Source of the DNA: Szabonella sp046295215
Lineage (GTDB): Bacteria; Pseudomonadota; Alphaproteobacteria; Rhodobacterales; Rhodobacteraceae
DNA: 64,000 nt
Reading direction: 5' to 3'
NCBI GenBank assembly: GCA_046295215.1
Contig: JBKBNP010000023.1
Span: 1-64,000 of the forward strand
Position 1 is the stretch's first letter; the number at the start of each line of letters is the position of its first letter. The notes under the pieces are model-generated. The model ran no database searches. It was not told where the DNA came from and worked only from the letters and a program-made list of their open reading frames with translations. Made by a program: the position numbers and the translations under genes. Positions 33,682 to 41,653 of the stretch are shown here, one piece after another.

Positions 33682-35028
33682 ATGACGGCGATCCATACCG
33701 AAGGCGAATCCAACCTGTCGGCCGCAAGGGCGCGCTGGCAGGCGGGGCAGGACCATGGCCCGAGCCGCGACCTGCTGGCCCGCGACGCGGGGGCCTTTCT
33801 GCACCAGAGCCTGTCGAGCCCCTGCGTGCTGACGATCGCCAGGGCCGAAGGCATCTGGATCGAGGATCTGGCAGGCCGGCGCTACATGGATTTCCATGGC
33901 AATTCGGTGCATCACATCGGCTATCGCCACCCCCGGCTCGTGGCGGCGCTGAAGGCGCAACTGGACGACCTGACCTTCTCGCCGCGCCGGTTTGCCAATG
34001 CGGTGGCGGTGGATCTGGCCGAACGGCTGGGCGCGATGGCACCGGGCGATCTGGGCAAGGTGCTGTTCACCACCGGCGGGTCGGATGCCAATGAGGTGGC
34101 AATAAAGATCGCGCGCGCGGCAACAGGCCGGTTCAAGACGCTGAGTTTCTGGGATGCGTTCCACGGGGCGGGGTTCGGCGCGGCGGCGGTGGGGGGCGAG
34201 GCCACATTCCGCAGCCATATCGCGGGGCCGCTGATGCCGGGGGCCGAACATGTGGCGCCGTTCCACTGTTATCATTGCGCTTATGGCCATCCCGGGCCGG
34301 AGGCCTGTGCGCTGACCTGTGCCACCATGGTCGATTACGTTCTGGGCCGCGAGGGCGATGTGGCGGCGGTGATTGCCGAACCCATGCGCGCCGTGCCGGT
34401 GGTGCCGCCGCCGGGGTTCTGGGCCGCCGTGCGCGCGGCCTGCGACCGGCGCGGGGCGCTGCTGATCTTTGACGAGATCCCGACCGGTCTGGGCAAGACG
34501 GGACGCGACTTCGCCTTTCAGCATGACGGCGTGGTGCCCGACATCGTGACGCTGGGCAAGGCACTGGGCGGTGCGATGCTGCCCATCGCCGCCGTGATCG
34601 CGCGGCGCGATCTGGATGTTTGCGGCGAGTTCGCCATCGGCCACTACACGCATGAGAAAAACCCCCTGACGGCCCGCGCGGCCCTGACCACGCTCGACAT
34701 TCTGCGCGACGAGGGTCTGGCGGACCGCGCCGCCGATCTGGGCCGCGCCGCGATGGGCCGCCTGCGCGACCGCCTGACCGCCTGCCCCCATGTCGGCGAC
34801 ATCCGGGGGCGCGGATTGATGTTCGGGGTCGAGATCGTCACCGACCGCGACAGCCGCACACCCGACCCGGCCCGCGCCGAGGCGATCTATTACCGCTGCC
34901 TGTCCGAAGGGCTGAGCTTCAAGATCAGCGCGGGGTCTGTCCTGACCCTGTCGCCGCCGCTGGTGATCCCGCAGGCCGATCTGGACCGGGCGCTGGACAT
35001 CGTGGAAGGGGCCATCCTTGCCGCGTGA
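33682..35028 (+). CDS. pbfA: PLP-dependent class III aminotransferase-fold protein, PbfA-like (1-hydroxy-2-aminoethylphosphonate ammonia-lyase)
   Basis: 448 residues with the ornithine-aminotransferase fold. Seen: YMDFHGNSVHHIGYRHPR, TTGGSDANEVAIKIAR, LLIFDEIPTGLGKTG (PLP-ring aspartate) and VTLGKALGGAMLPIA (Schiff-base lysine). Within phosphonate operons, class III members of this type are known as PbfA, which eliminates ammonia from (R)-1-hydroxy-2-aminoethylphosphonate to give phosphonoacetaldehyde. With PhnW and the FAD oxidase the operon has three entry routes to the same aldehyde. A true transaminase role cannot be excluded from sequence alone. It follows the FAD gene by 12 bases. Confidence 0.8.
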   Translation: MTAIHTEGESNLSAARARWQAGQDHGPSRDLLARDAGAFLHQSLSSPCVLTIARAEGIWIEDLAGRRYMDFHGNSVHHIGYRHPRLVAALKAQLDDLTFSPRRFANAVAVDLAERLGAMAPGDLGKVLFTTGGSDANEVAIKIARAATGRFKTLSFWDAFHGAGFGAAAVGGEATFRSHIAGPLMPGAEHVAPFHCYHCAYGHPGPEACALTCATMVDYVLGREGDVAAVIAEPMRAVPVVPPPGFWAAVRAACDRRGALLIFDEIPTGLGKTGRDFAFQHDGVVPDIVTLGKALGGAMLPIAAVIARRDLDVCGEFAIGHYTHEKNPLTARAALTTLDILRDEGLADRAADLGRAAMGRLRDRLTACPHVGDIRGRGLMFGVEIVTDRDSRTPDPARAEAIYYRCLSEGLSFKISAGSVLTLSPPLVIPQADLDRALDIVEGAILAA

Positions 35029-35034
35029 CCCCGC

Positions 35035-35868
35035 ATGAGCGGTTTTGCCCTCGGACTGGTGCTGTTCGCCGCCCTGCTGCATGCCACATGGAACGCCATG
35101 GTGCGCGGAGGCAGCGACCGGGCGCTGACGCTGGCGGGCGTCGCCATGGCCCATGCCATCGTGGGCGCGGTGTTCATTGCGCTCGCCCCGTCGCCCGCCC
35201 CGGAAAGCTGGCCCTGGCTCATCACCTCGGCCCTCGTGCATTACGTTTATTACTGGCTCTTGTTCCGGGCCTATCGGACGGGCGATCTGAGCCAAGTCTA
35301 TCCGATCTCGCGCGGCATGTCGCCCGCACTGGTCACGCTGGGCGCACTGGTATTGATCGGCGAAACACTGCCCCCCTTCGGGCTTGCCGGTGTAGCGCTG
35401 GTCTCCTGCGGAATTGCGATTCTGGCCTTTTCCGCGCGGGGCAAGGGCCGCGCGCCTTTGTGGTTTGCCCTCGCTTTGGGCATGATGATTGCGCTTTATT
35501 CCGTCTCGGATGGAATCGGCATCCGCGTCAGCGACAGCCTGATGGGTTATATGGGGTGGCTGTTCCTGTCCGAGGCGCTCGTGCCCGCCGTGATCCTTGG
35601 CCTGCGGCACAAGCGGCGCGAGACGGTGGCGCCCGGGGTGCTGGCGCTGGGGCTTCTGGGCGGTGTCTTTTCTGTCTCCGCCTATGGAATCGCCCTCTAT
35701 GTCAAGACCATAGCGCCGATCGGGGCGGTGGCGGCCGTGCGTGAGTCGAGCGTCATCATCGCGGCGCTGATCGGCGTGTTCCTGTTCGGAGAACGCCCGG
35801 CCGGGCTGCGGATCCTCGCCGCGCTGATCGTCGCCGCGGGCGTGATGGGTATTGCCTTCAGTGTGTAA
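35035..35868 (+). CDS. EamA/DMT-family transporter
   Basis: 277 residues with ten predicted membrane helices in two EamA halves. The first half begins LGLVLFAALLHATWNAMVRG. The second begins LWFALALGMMIALYSVSDG and ends in AAVRESSVIIAALIGVFLFG and ILAALIVAAGVMGIAFSV. The family moves small metabolites across the inner membrane, often outward. Located in the phosphonate operon after the PbfA-like gene with a six-base gap, it might export an amino-acid by-product such as alanine or take up a phosphonate. No residue shows which. Confidence 0.8.
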   Translation: MSGFALGLVLFAALLHATWNAMVRGGSDRALTLAGVAMAHAIVGAVFIALAPSPAPESWPWLITSALVHYVYYWLLFRAYRTGDLSQVYPISRGMSPALVTLGALVLIGETLPPFGLAGVALVSCGIAILAFSARGKGRAPLWFALALGMMIALYSVSDGIGIRVSDSLMGYMGWLFLSEALVPAVILGLRHKRRETVAPGVLALGLLGGVFSVSAYGIALYVKTIAPIGAVAAVRESSVIIAALIGVFLFGERPAGLRILAALIVAAGVMGIAFSV

Positions 35869-36062
35869 TATAAGTTCATGCTTCCGTTACATAAGAATTA
35901 TAAATTTTACTTGCTTTTCAAGGACACCCAGACTTGGCAAAGAAAGGTGTTAACAAACGTGACAGACCACGCAGCGCGATCGCGTGATCCGGTCCGTTTG
36001 ACGAAAAGAGTGAGAACGGCACCAGGCCGCATGCAATGCAACCCAACAACAGGGGAAGATCA

Positions 36063-37082
36063 ATGACAATGACCATGAAGGGTGCCGCGGCGACGCTGGC
36101 CGCAATCCTGCTGACAACCGCCGCTTGGGCGCAGACGGAGCTGACCGTCTATTCGGCAATCGAAGCCGATGACCTTGAAAAATACGCCTCCCGTTTCAAC
36201 GAGGATCACCCGGACATCAAGATCAACTGGGTGCGCGATTCCACCGGGGTCGTGACCGCAAAGCTGCTGGCGGAAAAGAACAACCCTGTGGCCGATGTGG
36301 TCTGGGGGCTGGCGGCCACCTCGCTTCTGGTGCTGAAAACCGAAGGCATGCTGGAGCCTTACACCCCCGCCGGGCTGGACCGTCTGGACCCGAAATTCCG
36401 CGACAGCGACGTGCCGCCAAGCTGGGTCGGGATGGACGCCTGGGCCGCCGCCATCTGCTTCAACACGGTCGAGGCCGCCAAGCTGGGGCTGACCGCACCG
36501 ACCAGCTGGAAGGATTTGACCGACCCGCAATACAGGGGCCATATCGTGATGCCGAACCCGGCCTCCTCGGGCACCGGGTTCCTTGACGTGTCAAGCTGGC
36601 TTCAGCTTTTCGGCGAGGAAGAGGGCTGGAAATACATGGATGCGCTCCATGAGAACATCAAGGAATACCAGCATTCCGGCTCCAAGCCCTGCCGTCATGC
36701 CGGGGCGGGCGAATCCGTGATCGGCATTTCCTTCGAGTTCCGCGCGGCCCGGACCAAGCGTGACGGCGCACCCATCGACATCATCGTGCCCTCCGAAGGC
36801 ATCGGCTGGGACATGGAAGCCAGCGCCATCATCGCGGGCACCGACAAGGTCGAGGCGGCGCAGACGCTGCTGGACTGGTCGATCTCGGACAAGGCGATGG
36901 AGATGTATAACGAAGGCTATGCGCTGGTCGCCGTGTCCTCCGTTTCGCGCCCGATCGAGCATCTGCCCGAGAACTTCTCCTCCATGCTGATCGACAACGA
37001 TTTCGAATGGGCGGCGAACAACCGGTCGGCCATTCTGGACGAATGGACGAAACGCTACGACGGCAAGTCCGAAGCGAAGTGA
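36063..37082 (+). CDS. phnS: 2-aminoethylphosphonate ABC transporter, periplasmic substrate-binding protein
   Basis: 339 residues from ATG 36063, preceded at eight bases by aggggaag; an upstream in-frame ATG at 36036 lacks such a site and would spoil the signal peptide. Residues 1-23 are a signal peptide (GAAATLAAILLTTAAWAQ). The mature part is an iron(III)/AEP-type class II binding protein (ELTVYSAIEADDLEKY; NPASSGTGFLDVSSWLQLF). The 194-base gap before it includes an AT-rich segment near 35870-35920 that may carry a separate promoter. A hairpin lies just after its stop codon, a common way to make more binding protein than the membrane parts. Confidence 0.86.
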   Translation: MTMTMKGAAATLAAILLTTAAWAQTELTVYSAIEADDLEKYASRFNEDHPDIKINWVRDSTGVVTAKLLAEKNNPVADVVWGLAATSLLVLKTEGMLEPYTPAGLDRLDPKFRDSDVPPSWVGMDAWAAAICFNTVEAAKLGLTAPTSWKDLTDPQYRGHIVMPNPASSGTGFLDVSSWLQLFGEEEGWKYMDALHENIKEYQHSGSKPCRHAGAGESVIGISFEFRAARTKRDGAPIDIIVPSEGIGWDMEASAIIAGTDKVEAAQTLLDWSISDKAMEMYNEGYALVAVSSVSRPIEHLPENFSSMLIDNDFEWAANNRSAILDEWTKRYDGKSEAK

Positions 37083-37089
37083 TCCGGTC

Positions 37090-37116
37090 GGCGGACGGGG
37101 CCTTGTCCTGTCCGCC
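37090..37116 (+). terminator. Hairpin between phnS and phnT (probable attenuator or mRNA stabiliser)
   Basis: ggcggac (37090-37096) pairs with gtccgcc (37110-37116), followed by tttcccccctt. With only three T after the stem it is a weak terminator. Placed eight bases after the phnS stop, it probably reduces read-through into phnT or protects the upstream mRNA end. Confidence 0.5.
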
Positions 37117-37151
37117 TTTCCCCCCTTCCCCCCGAGCGTTCAAGGGCTGAA

Positions 37152-38255
37152 ATGACTGACCGGACTTTCGGCGCGCAAGCGCCCGCGCCTGCTGCCTATC
37201 TGGAAACCCGGAATCTGTGGAAGGCCTTTGGCGATTTCGTCGCCCTGCGCGACATCGATCTGGACATTCTTCCCGGTGAATTCGTCTGTTTCCTCGGGCC
37301 TTCGGGCTGCGGCAAGACCACGCTTTTGCGCGCCATCGCCGGGCTCGACCCGCAAAGCCGGGGCACGATCCGGCAGGGTGGCAAGGACATTTCCACCCTG
37401 CCGGCGTCAAAACGTGATTATGGCATCGTGTTCCAGTCCTACGCGCTGTTCCCGAACCTGACGGTGGAACGCAACATTGCCTTCGGGCTGGAAAACACCG
37501 GCCGCCCCAAGGCGGAAATCAAGGCGCGGGTCGCGGAATTGCTGGCGCTGGTCGGCCTGCCCGAACAAGGGCCGAAATACCCCGCGCAACTGTCGGGCGG
37601 CCAGCAACAGCGCATCGCGCTGGCCCGCGCCATCGCCATCAGCCCCGGCCTTCTGCTGCTGGATGAACCGCTGTCGGCGCTGGATGCCAAGGTCCGCGTG
37701 CATCTGCGCCACGAGATCAAGGAACTGCAGCGCAAGCTGGGTGTGACCACGATCATGGTGACCCACGATCAGGAAGAGGCGCTGTCGATGGCCGACCGCA
37801 TCGTCGTGATGAACCATGGCGTGATCGAGCAGGTCGGCACCCCGACCGAGGTCTACCGGCATCCGGCCACGCTGTTTGTCGCGGATTTCATCGGCGAAAC
37901 CAACAAGTTCAATGCAACTGTCGAGGCAGGCGCAGTGCGCATGCCGGGGCTCCATCTCGCCGCCCGCACCGAAGGCCATGCGCCCGGCAGCACGGTCAAG
38001 GTCGCGATCCGGCCCGAGGACATCCTGCCCATGGCTGCCGATGCCGCCCCCGCAGAGAACCGGCTCGAAGCGATGGTCGTGACCATGGAATTTCTGGGCT
38101 CCTACTGGCGCTGCCACCTGAAGGTGGGCGCGGTCAACCTCGTCACCAACTTCTCGATGAACGCGGTGCGGCGGTTCGGCATCGAAACCGGAAACCCGCA
38201 ACTGATCGAGATCCCGGCCGAGCGTGTTCTGGTCTTTGCCGAGGCCGCCCAGTGA
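37152..38255 (+). CDS. phnT: 2-aminoethylphosphonate ABC transporter, ATP-binding protein
   Basis: 367 residues. The ATPase domain (about 15-245) contains Walker A GPSGCGKTT, signature LSGGQQQRIALARA, Walker B LLLLDEPLSALD and the switch histidine in MVTHDQEEAL. A C-terminal TOBE-like domain (about 280-365) follows. It is of the Fe(III)/spermidine/AEP importer type and pairs with the upstream binding protein and the downstream permease, whose GTG start overlaps its stop codon. Confidence 0.88.
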   Translation: MTDRTFGAQAPAPAAYLETRNLWKAFGDFVALRDIDLDILPGEFVCFLGPSGCGKTTLLRAIAGLDPQSRGTIRQGGKDISTLPASKRDYGIVFQSYALFPNLTVERNIAFGLENTGRPKAEIKARVAELLALVGLPEQGPKYPAQLSGGQQQRIALARAIAISPGLLLLDEPLSALDAKVRVHLRHEIKELQRKLGVTTIMVTHDQEEALSMADRIVVMNHGVIEQVGTPTEVYRHPATLFVADFIGETNKFNATVEAGAVRMPGLHLAARTEGHAPGSTVKVAIRPEDILPMAADAAPAENRLEAMVVTMEFLGSYWRCHLKVGAVNLVTNFSMNAVRRFGIETGNPQLIEIPAERVLVFAEAAQ

Positions 38256-40258
38256 GCCGCGCCGCAGCCCTCCCCCCCGGCCGCGAAACCCGCCTTGCGG
38301 TCGACCGCGATGGCTGGATCAAACGCTTTTTCGTTTTTGTCATCGGCCTCTATCTGGTGGGCGCGCTTGCCCTGCCGCTTTATGCGATGCTGTCGAAATC
38401 CTTTGTCACCTACAGTTTCGATCTGTCGCGCTACGAGGTGATGCGCGCCGATGCGACGGGCACCTGGGGGGAAGCGCGCAATCTGGCAGACCTCAATGCC
38501 GAGCTTGGCCGCTTCACGCCCCGACAGCTCGCCAGCAATGTGAACGGACGTCTGGCCCCGACCGAGCTTTTCCCCGATTTCAGTTTTCGCAGCCCCGACC
38601 TGTGGCGCATCCGCGCGACCGATCCACAGGCGCCCTATCTGGTGGGGCTGGACCTCGTCCGGTCAACCGAGTGGCGCGAGATGGACAGCAACACCTTTCG
38701 CCGGGTGAACCTGCGCCCCGTGCCGAAAACCGGGCTGGACAACTACATCTCCTATTTCACCAACCCGGCCCTGTTCGGATCCATCGAGAACTCGGTGAGG
38801 ATCGCCATTCTCAGCACCGCGCTGACGCTGGTTCTGGCCTTCGGCGTCGCCTATGCGATCCACCGCACCTGTATTCCGTTCAAGGGCGCGTTCAAACTGG
38901 TGTCGATGATGCCGATCCTTGTGCCATCGCTTCTGCCGGGTATCGCGCTGGTCTACATGTTCGGCACCCAGGGCTATCTGACGCCGCTGCTGCTGGGGAA
39001 CTCCATCTACGGCCCCATCGGGATTGTCATCGGATCGGTGTTCTTCACCTTTCCGCATGCGTTCATCATCATTTCCACCGCGCTCTCCATCGCCGACCAG
39101 CGGCAATACGAGGCGGCGGAATCCCTGCGCGCGAGCAGTTGGCGCACTTTCTGGACGGTCACGATCCCCGGCGCGCGCTATGGGCTGATCTCGGCGGCCT
39201 TCGTGACCTTCACGCTGGTCATCACCGATTTCGGCCTGCCCAAGGTGATCGGCGGGCAATACAATGTGCTGGCGGTGGACATCTACAAACAGGTGATCGG
39301 CCAGCAGAATTTCGAGATGGGCGCGGTGGTGTCGGTGATCCTGCTGATCCCGGCGGTGATGGCCTTCGTGGTGGACCGGATCGTGACGCGGCGGCAGGTC
39401 TCGCTCCTCTCCGCACGCTCGGTCCCCTTCCAGCCGCGCCCCAACCCCGCGACCGACCGGCTGTGGCTATTGTGGTGCCTGATGGTCGCGCTGTTCATCG
39501 TGGGCATCATCGCCACCTGTCAGGCGGCGGCGCTGATCCGGTTCTGGCCCTATGACCTGAGCCTGACCCTGGCCAACTACGATTTCGACAAGATGGATGG
39601 CGGTGGCTGGGCGGCCTATTGGAACTCGTTGAAGATGGCGGGATGGACGGCGGTGATCGGCACGGTGATCGTCTTTACCGGCGCCTATATGGTGGAAAAG
39701 ATCGACGGCTTCAAAACCGGGCGCAACCTGTTCCAGTTCCTTGCCATGTTGCCCATGGCGATCCCCGGCATGGTGCTGGGGCTTGCCTATATCTTCTTCT
39801 TCAACGATCCGGCCAACCCGGCGAATTTCATCTATGGCACCATGGCCATTCTCGTGATCTCGACGGTCACGCATTTCTACACGGTCGGGCATCTGACCGC
39901 GCTGACCGCGCTCAAACAGATCGACGCGGAATTTGAACCGGTCGCCACCTCGCTGCGCCAGCCGTTCTGGCGATTGTTCGGGCGTGTCACGGTGCCGGTC
40001 TGCCTGCCGACCATCCTCGACATCTCGATCTACATGTTCGTCAATGCGATGACGACCGTGTCGGCGGTGGTGTTCCTCTATTCGACCAAGACGGCGCTGG
40101 CCTCGGTCGCGGTGCTGAACATGGACGATGCCGGAACGATCGCCCCGGCGGCGGCGATGGGGATGATGATCTTCTACACCAATGCGGCAGCGAGGCTTTT
40201 GCATGCGCTGGCCTCGCGGCGCATCGTGCGGCGCACGCAGGCCTGGCGCCTGCGCTGA
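38252..40258 (+). CDS. 2-aminoethylphosphonate ABC transporter, double-domain permease
   Basis: 668 residues starting at a GTG that overlaps the phnT stop (GTGA). Two binding-protein-dependent permease domains are joined in one chain: the first at about 185-385 (EAA loop YEAAESLRASSWRTFWTVTI) and the second at about 450-660 (LKQIDAEFEPVATSLRQPFW). This is the layout of FbpB-type permeases, and it replaces separate PhnU and PhnV subunits. An unusually long segment between the first helix (about 30-50) and the first permease domain probably faces the periplasm. The stop lies three bases from the stop of the convergent enolase-superfamily gene. Confidence 0.86.
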   Translation: MSRAAALPPGRETRLAVDRDGWIKRFFVFVIGLYLVGALALPLYAMLSKSFVTYSFDLSRYEVMRADATGTWGEARNLADLNAELGRFTPRQLASNVNGRLAPTELFPDFSFRSPDLWRIRATDPQAPYLVGLDLVRSTEWREMDSNTFRRVNLRPVPKTGLDNYISYFTNPALFGSIENSVRIAILSTALTLVLAFGVAYAIHRTCIPFKGAFKLVSMMPILVPSLLPGIALVYMFGTQGYLTPLLLGNSIYGPIGIVIGSVFFTFPHAFIIISTALSIADQRQYEAAESLRASSWRTFWTVTIPGARYGLISAAFVTFTLVITDFGLPKVIGGQYNVLAVDIYKQVIGQQNFEMGAVVSVILLIPAVMAFVVDRIVTRRQVSLLSARSVPFQPRPNPATDRLWLLWCLMVALFIVGIIATCQAAALIRFWPYDLSLTLANYDFDKMDGGGWAAYWNSLKMAGWTAVIGTVIVFTGAYMVEKIDGFKTGRNLFQFLAMLPMAIPGMVLGLAYIFFFNDPANPANFIYGTMAILVISTVTHFYTVGHLTALTALKQIDAEFEPVATSLRQPFWRLFGRVTVPVCLPTILDISIYMFVNAMTTVSAVVFLYSTKTALASVAVLNMDDAGTIAPAAAMGMMIFYTNAAARLLHALASRRIVRRTQAWRLR

Positions 40259-40261
40259 TCC

Positions 40262-41425
40262 TCACCCGCCGAACAGGCGGTCCACATCGGGGCAGAACCG
40301 CGCGATGCGGTCCCGGTCGGGCGTGACACCCCAGCCCGGCGTTGCGGGAATGGCCAGCATGCCCTCGCTGTCCAGCGCAAACCCCTCCGCCGTCAATTCG
40401 TCCACATAGGGGCTGCCACCGATATATTCGACAAGGTCCACACCGGGCAGCGCTGCCGCCATCTGCAGATCCGCCGCCAGCCCCATCGCCGTGTTCCAGC
40501 CATGCCCGACATAGCGGATGCCGAAATCCTGTGCCATGCGCGCGATCCGGCGCTGTTCGGAAAAGCCGCCCGCCTTGGTCACATCCGGCTGGATGATGTC
40601 AAAGGCCCCGGCGGTCAGAAAGGGCAGAAAGGCCTGCCGCCGCGTCAGAACCTCGCCCCCGGTGATCGGCAGGCGCGACGCCTTGCGCAGCGTCACGAAA
40701 TCCTCCAGCGCGTCGGGCACCAGCGCCTCCTCGAACCAGCCCACCCCATGATCGGCCAGCATGTCGGCGGTGCGCAGCGCCCATTTCAGCCCGTTCGGCC
40801 AATAGGCATCCGACGCCCCCGCATCGACGAAGAGTTGCCCGCCCTCGGGCAATTCGCGCGTCGCATCCAGCACGATGGCCTCGTCCAGACGATGATCCCC
40901 GCGCCGCCCGAACGGCCCCCAGCCGATCTTGAACGCGCGGTAGCCCTGGTCGCGGTAGCGTGCGATCACCTCGCCCATCCGCCCCGGTTCCTCCATCAAC
41001 AGCGAGCAATAGGGGCGAACCCTATCGCGATGCCGCCCGCCCGCGAGGATTGACACAGGCAGACCGGCCGCCTTGCCAAAGATGTCCCAAAGCGCCAGAT
41101 CAATTCCGCTGATCGCATGGGTGATCGTGCCGCCCCGCCCGAACCAGAAGGTATTCTGATGTAGTTTCTCGCTGATCCGCTCCGGTTCCAGTGCGCTTTC
41201 CCCGACACAGAACGCCCGCAACTGATCCACCGCCGCGACCACAAGCGGCCCGGGCGCAAAGACAGACCCGAACCCGGTGATCCCCGCATCGGTATGCACC
41301 GCGACCAGTGTATGCACCGAATCTTCCGGCTTGATCTCGGATGACCAGCCCCCCGGAGGGCTTTCGCCCACCAGCCCCGCCGCCACAACATCCGTGATCC
41401 GAACCTCGCCCAAAGCGTCCCGCAT
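40262..41425 (-). CDS. Mandelate racemase/muconate-lactonizing enzyme family protein (enolase superfamily)
   Basis: 387 residues from ATG 41425, which has gaggagg at about seven bases; the frame extends 13 codons further without support. After an N-terminal capping domain, the barrel shows the usual residues: a lysine in YRAFKIGWGPFG, metal ligands in LFVDAGASDAYWPN, GWFEEALVPDA and PITGGEVLTRR, QPDVTKAGGFSE, and a histidine in GHGWNTAMG. This suits proton abstraction next to a carboxylate, such as a sugar-acid dehydratase or cycloisomerase. The exact substrate is unknown. It is convergent with the phosphonate permease gene and divergent from the flippase gene, so genomic context does not help. 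Confidence 0.82.
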   Translation of the reverse strand: MRDALGEVRITDVVAAGLVGESPPGGWSSEIKPEDSVHTLVAVHTDAGITGFGSVFAPGPLVVAAVDQLRAFCVGESALEPERISEKLHQNTFWFGRGGTITHAISGIDLALWDIFGKAAGLPVSILAGGRHRDRVRPYCSLLMEEPGRMGEVIARYRDQGYRAFKIGWGPFGRRGDHRLDEAIVLDATRELPEGGQLFVDAGASDAYWPNGLKWALRTADMLADHGVGWFEEALVPDALEDFVTLRKASRLPITGGEVLTRRQAFLPFLTAGAFDIIQPDVTKAGGFSEQRRIARMAQDFGIRYVGHGWNTAMGLAADLQMAAALPGVDLVEYIGGSPYVDELTAEGFALDSEGMLAIPATPGWGVTPDRDRIARFCPDVDRLFGG

Positions 41426-41653
41426 CGCTGCCCTCCTCAACTGCCCTGCAAAATGGTATACCAAAATTCTCCACCTGCAACCCTCCCCCTTTTTGCTCTG
41501 GGAAATACCTCACGGGGGAAGGACGCCCGGTCCTGACCGGGGGAAGCGGGGTGTGACCTCGCCGCCTTGCACCTCTGGCCCGCACCACGTCCGATTGACC
41601 CGGAGGCGGCGGCATCCTACCGTCCCCCGTCCCGATCCGGCGGAGCCCGATAC
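41426..41653. promoter_or_regulatory. Divergent intergenic region, enolase-superfamily gene / flippase gene
   Basis: 228 bases holding both promoters. A short block near 41500 (ctctgggaaatacctcac, then ggggga) looks like a degenerate relative of the G-rich intergenic units at 3088-3345. No hexamers could be assigned reliably. Confidence 0.35.

Noticed and set aside
32518..35610. A 1030-codon minus-strand open frame
   Set aside because: Antisense across four genes with clear family motifs (phnY end, FAD oxidoreductase, PbfA-like, EamA). The translation is rich in Arg, Gly, His and Gln with no domain.
35930..35985. Possible PhoB box upstream of phnS (ctgtcac on the minus strand)
   Set aside because: The second half-site (gttaaca) does not fit the consensus; one matching heptamer is not enough.
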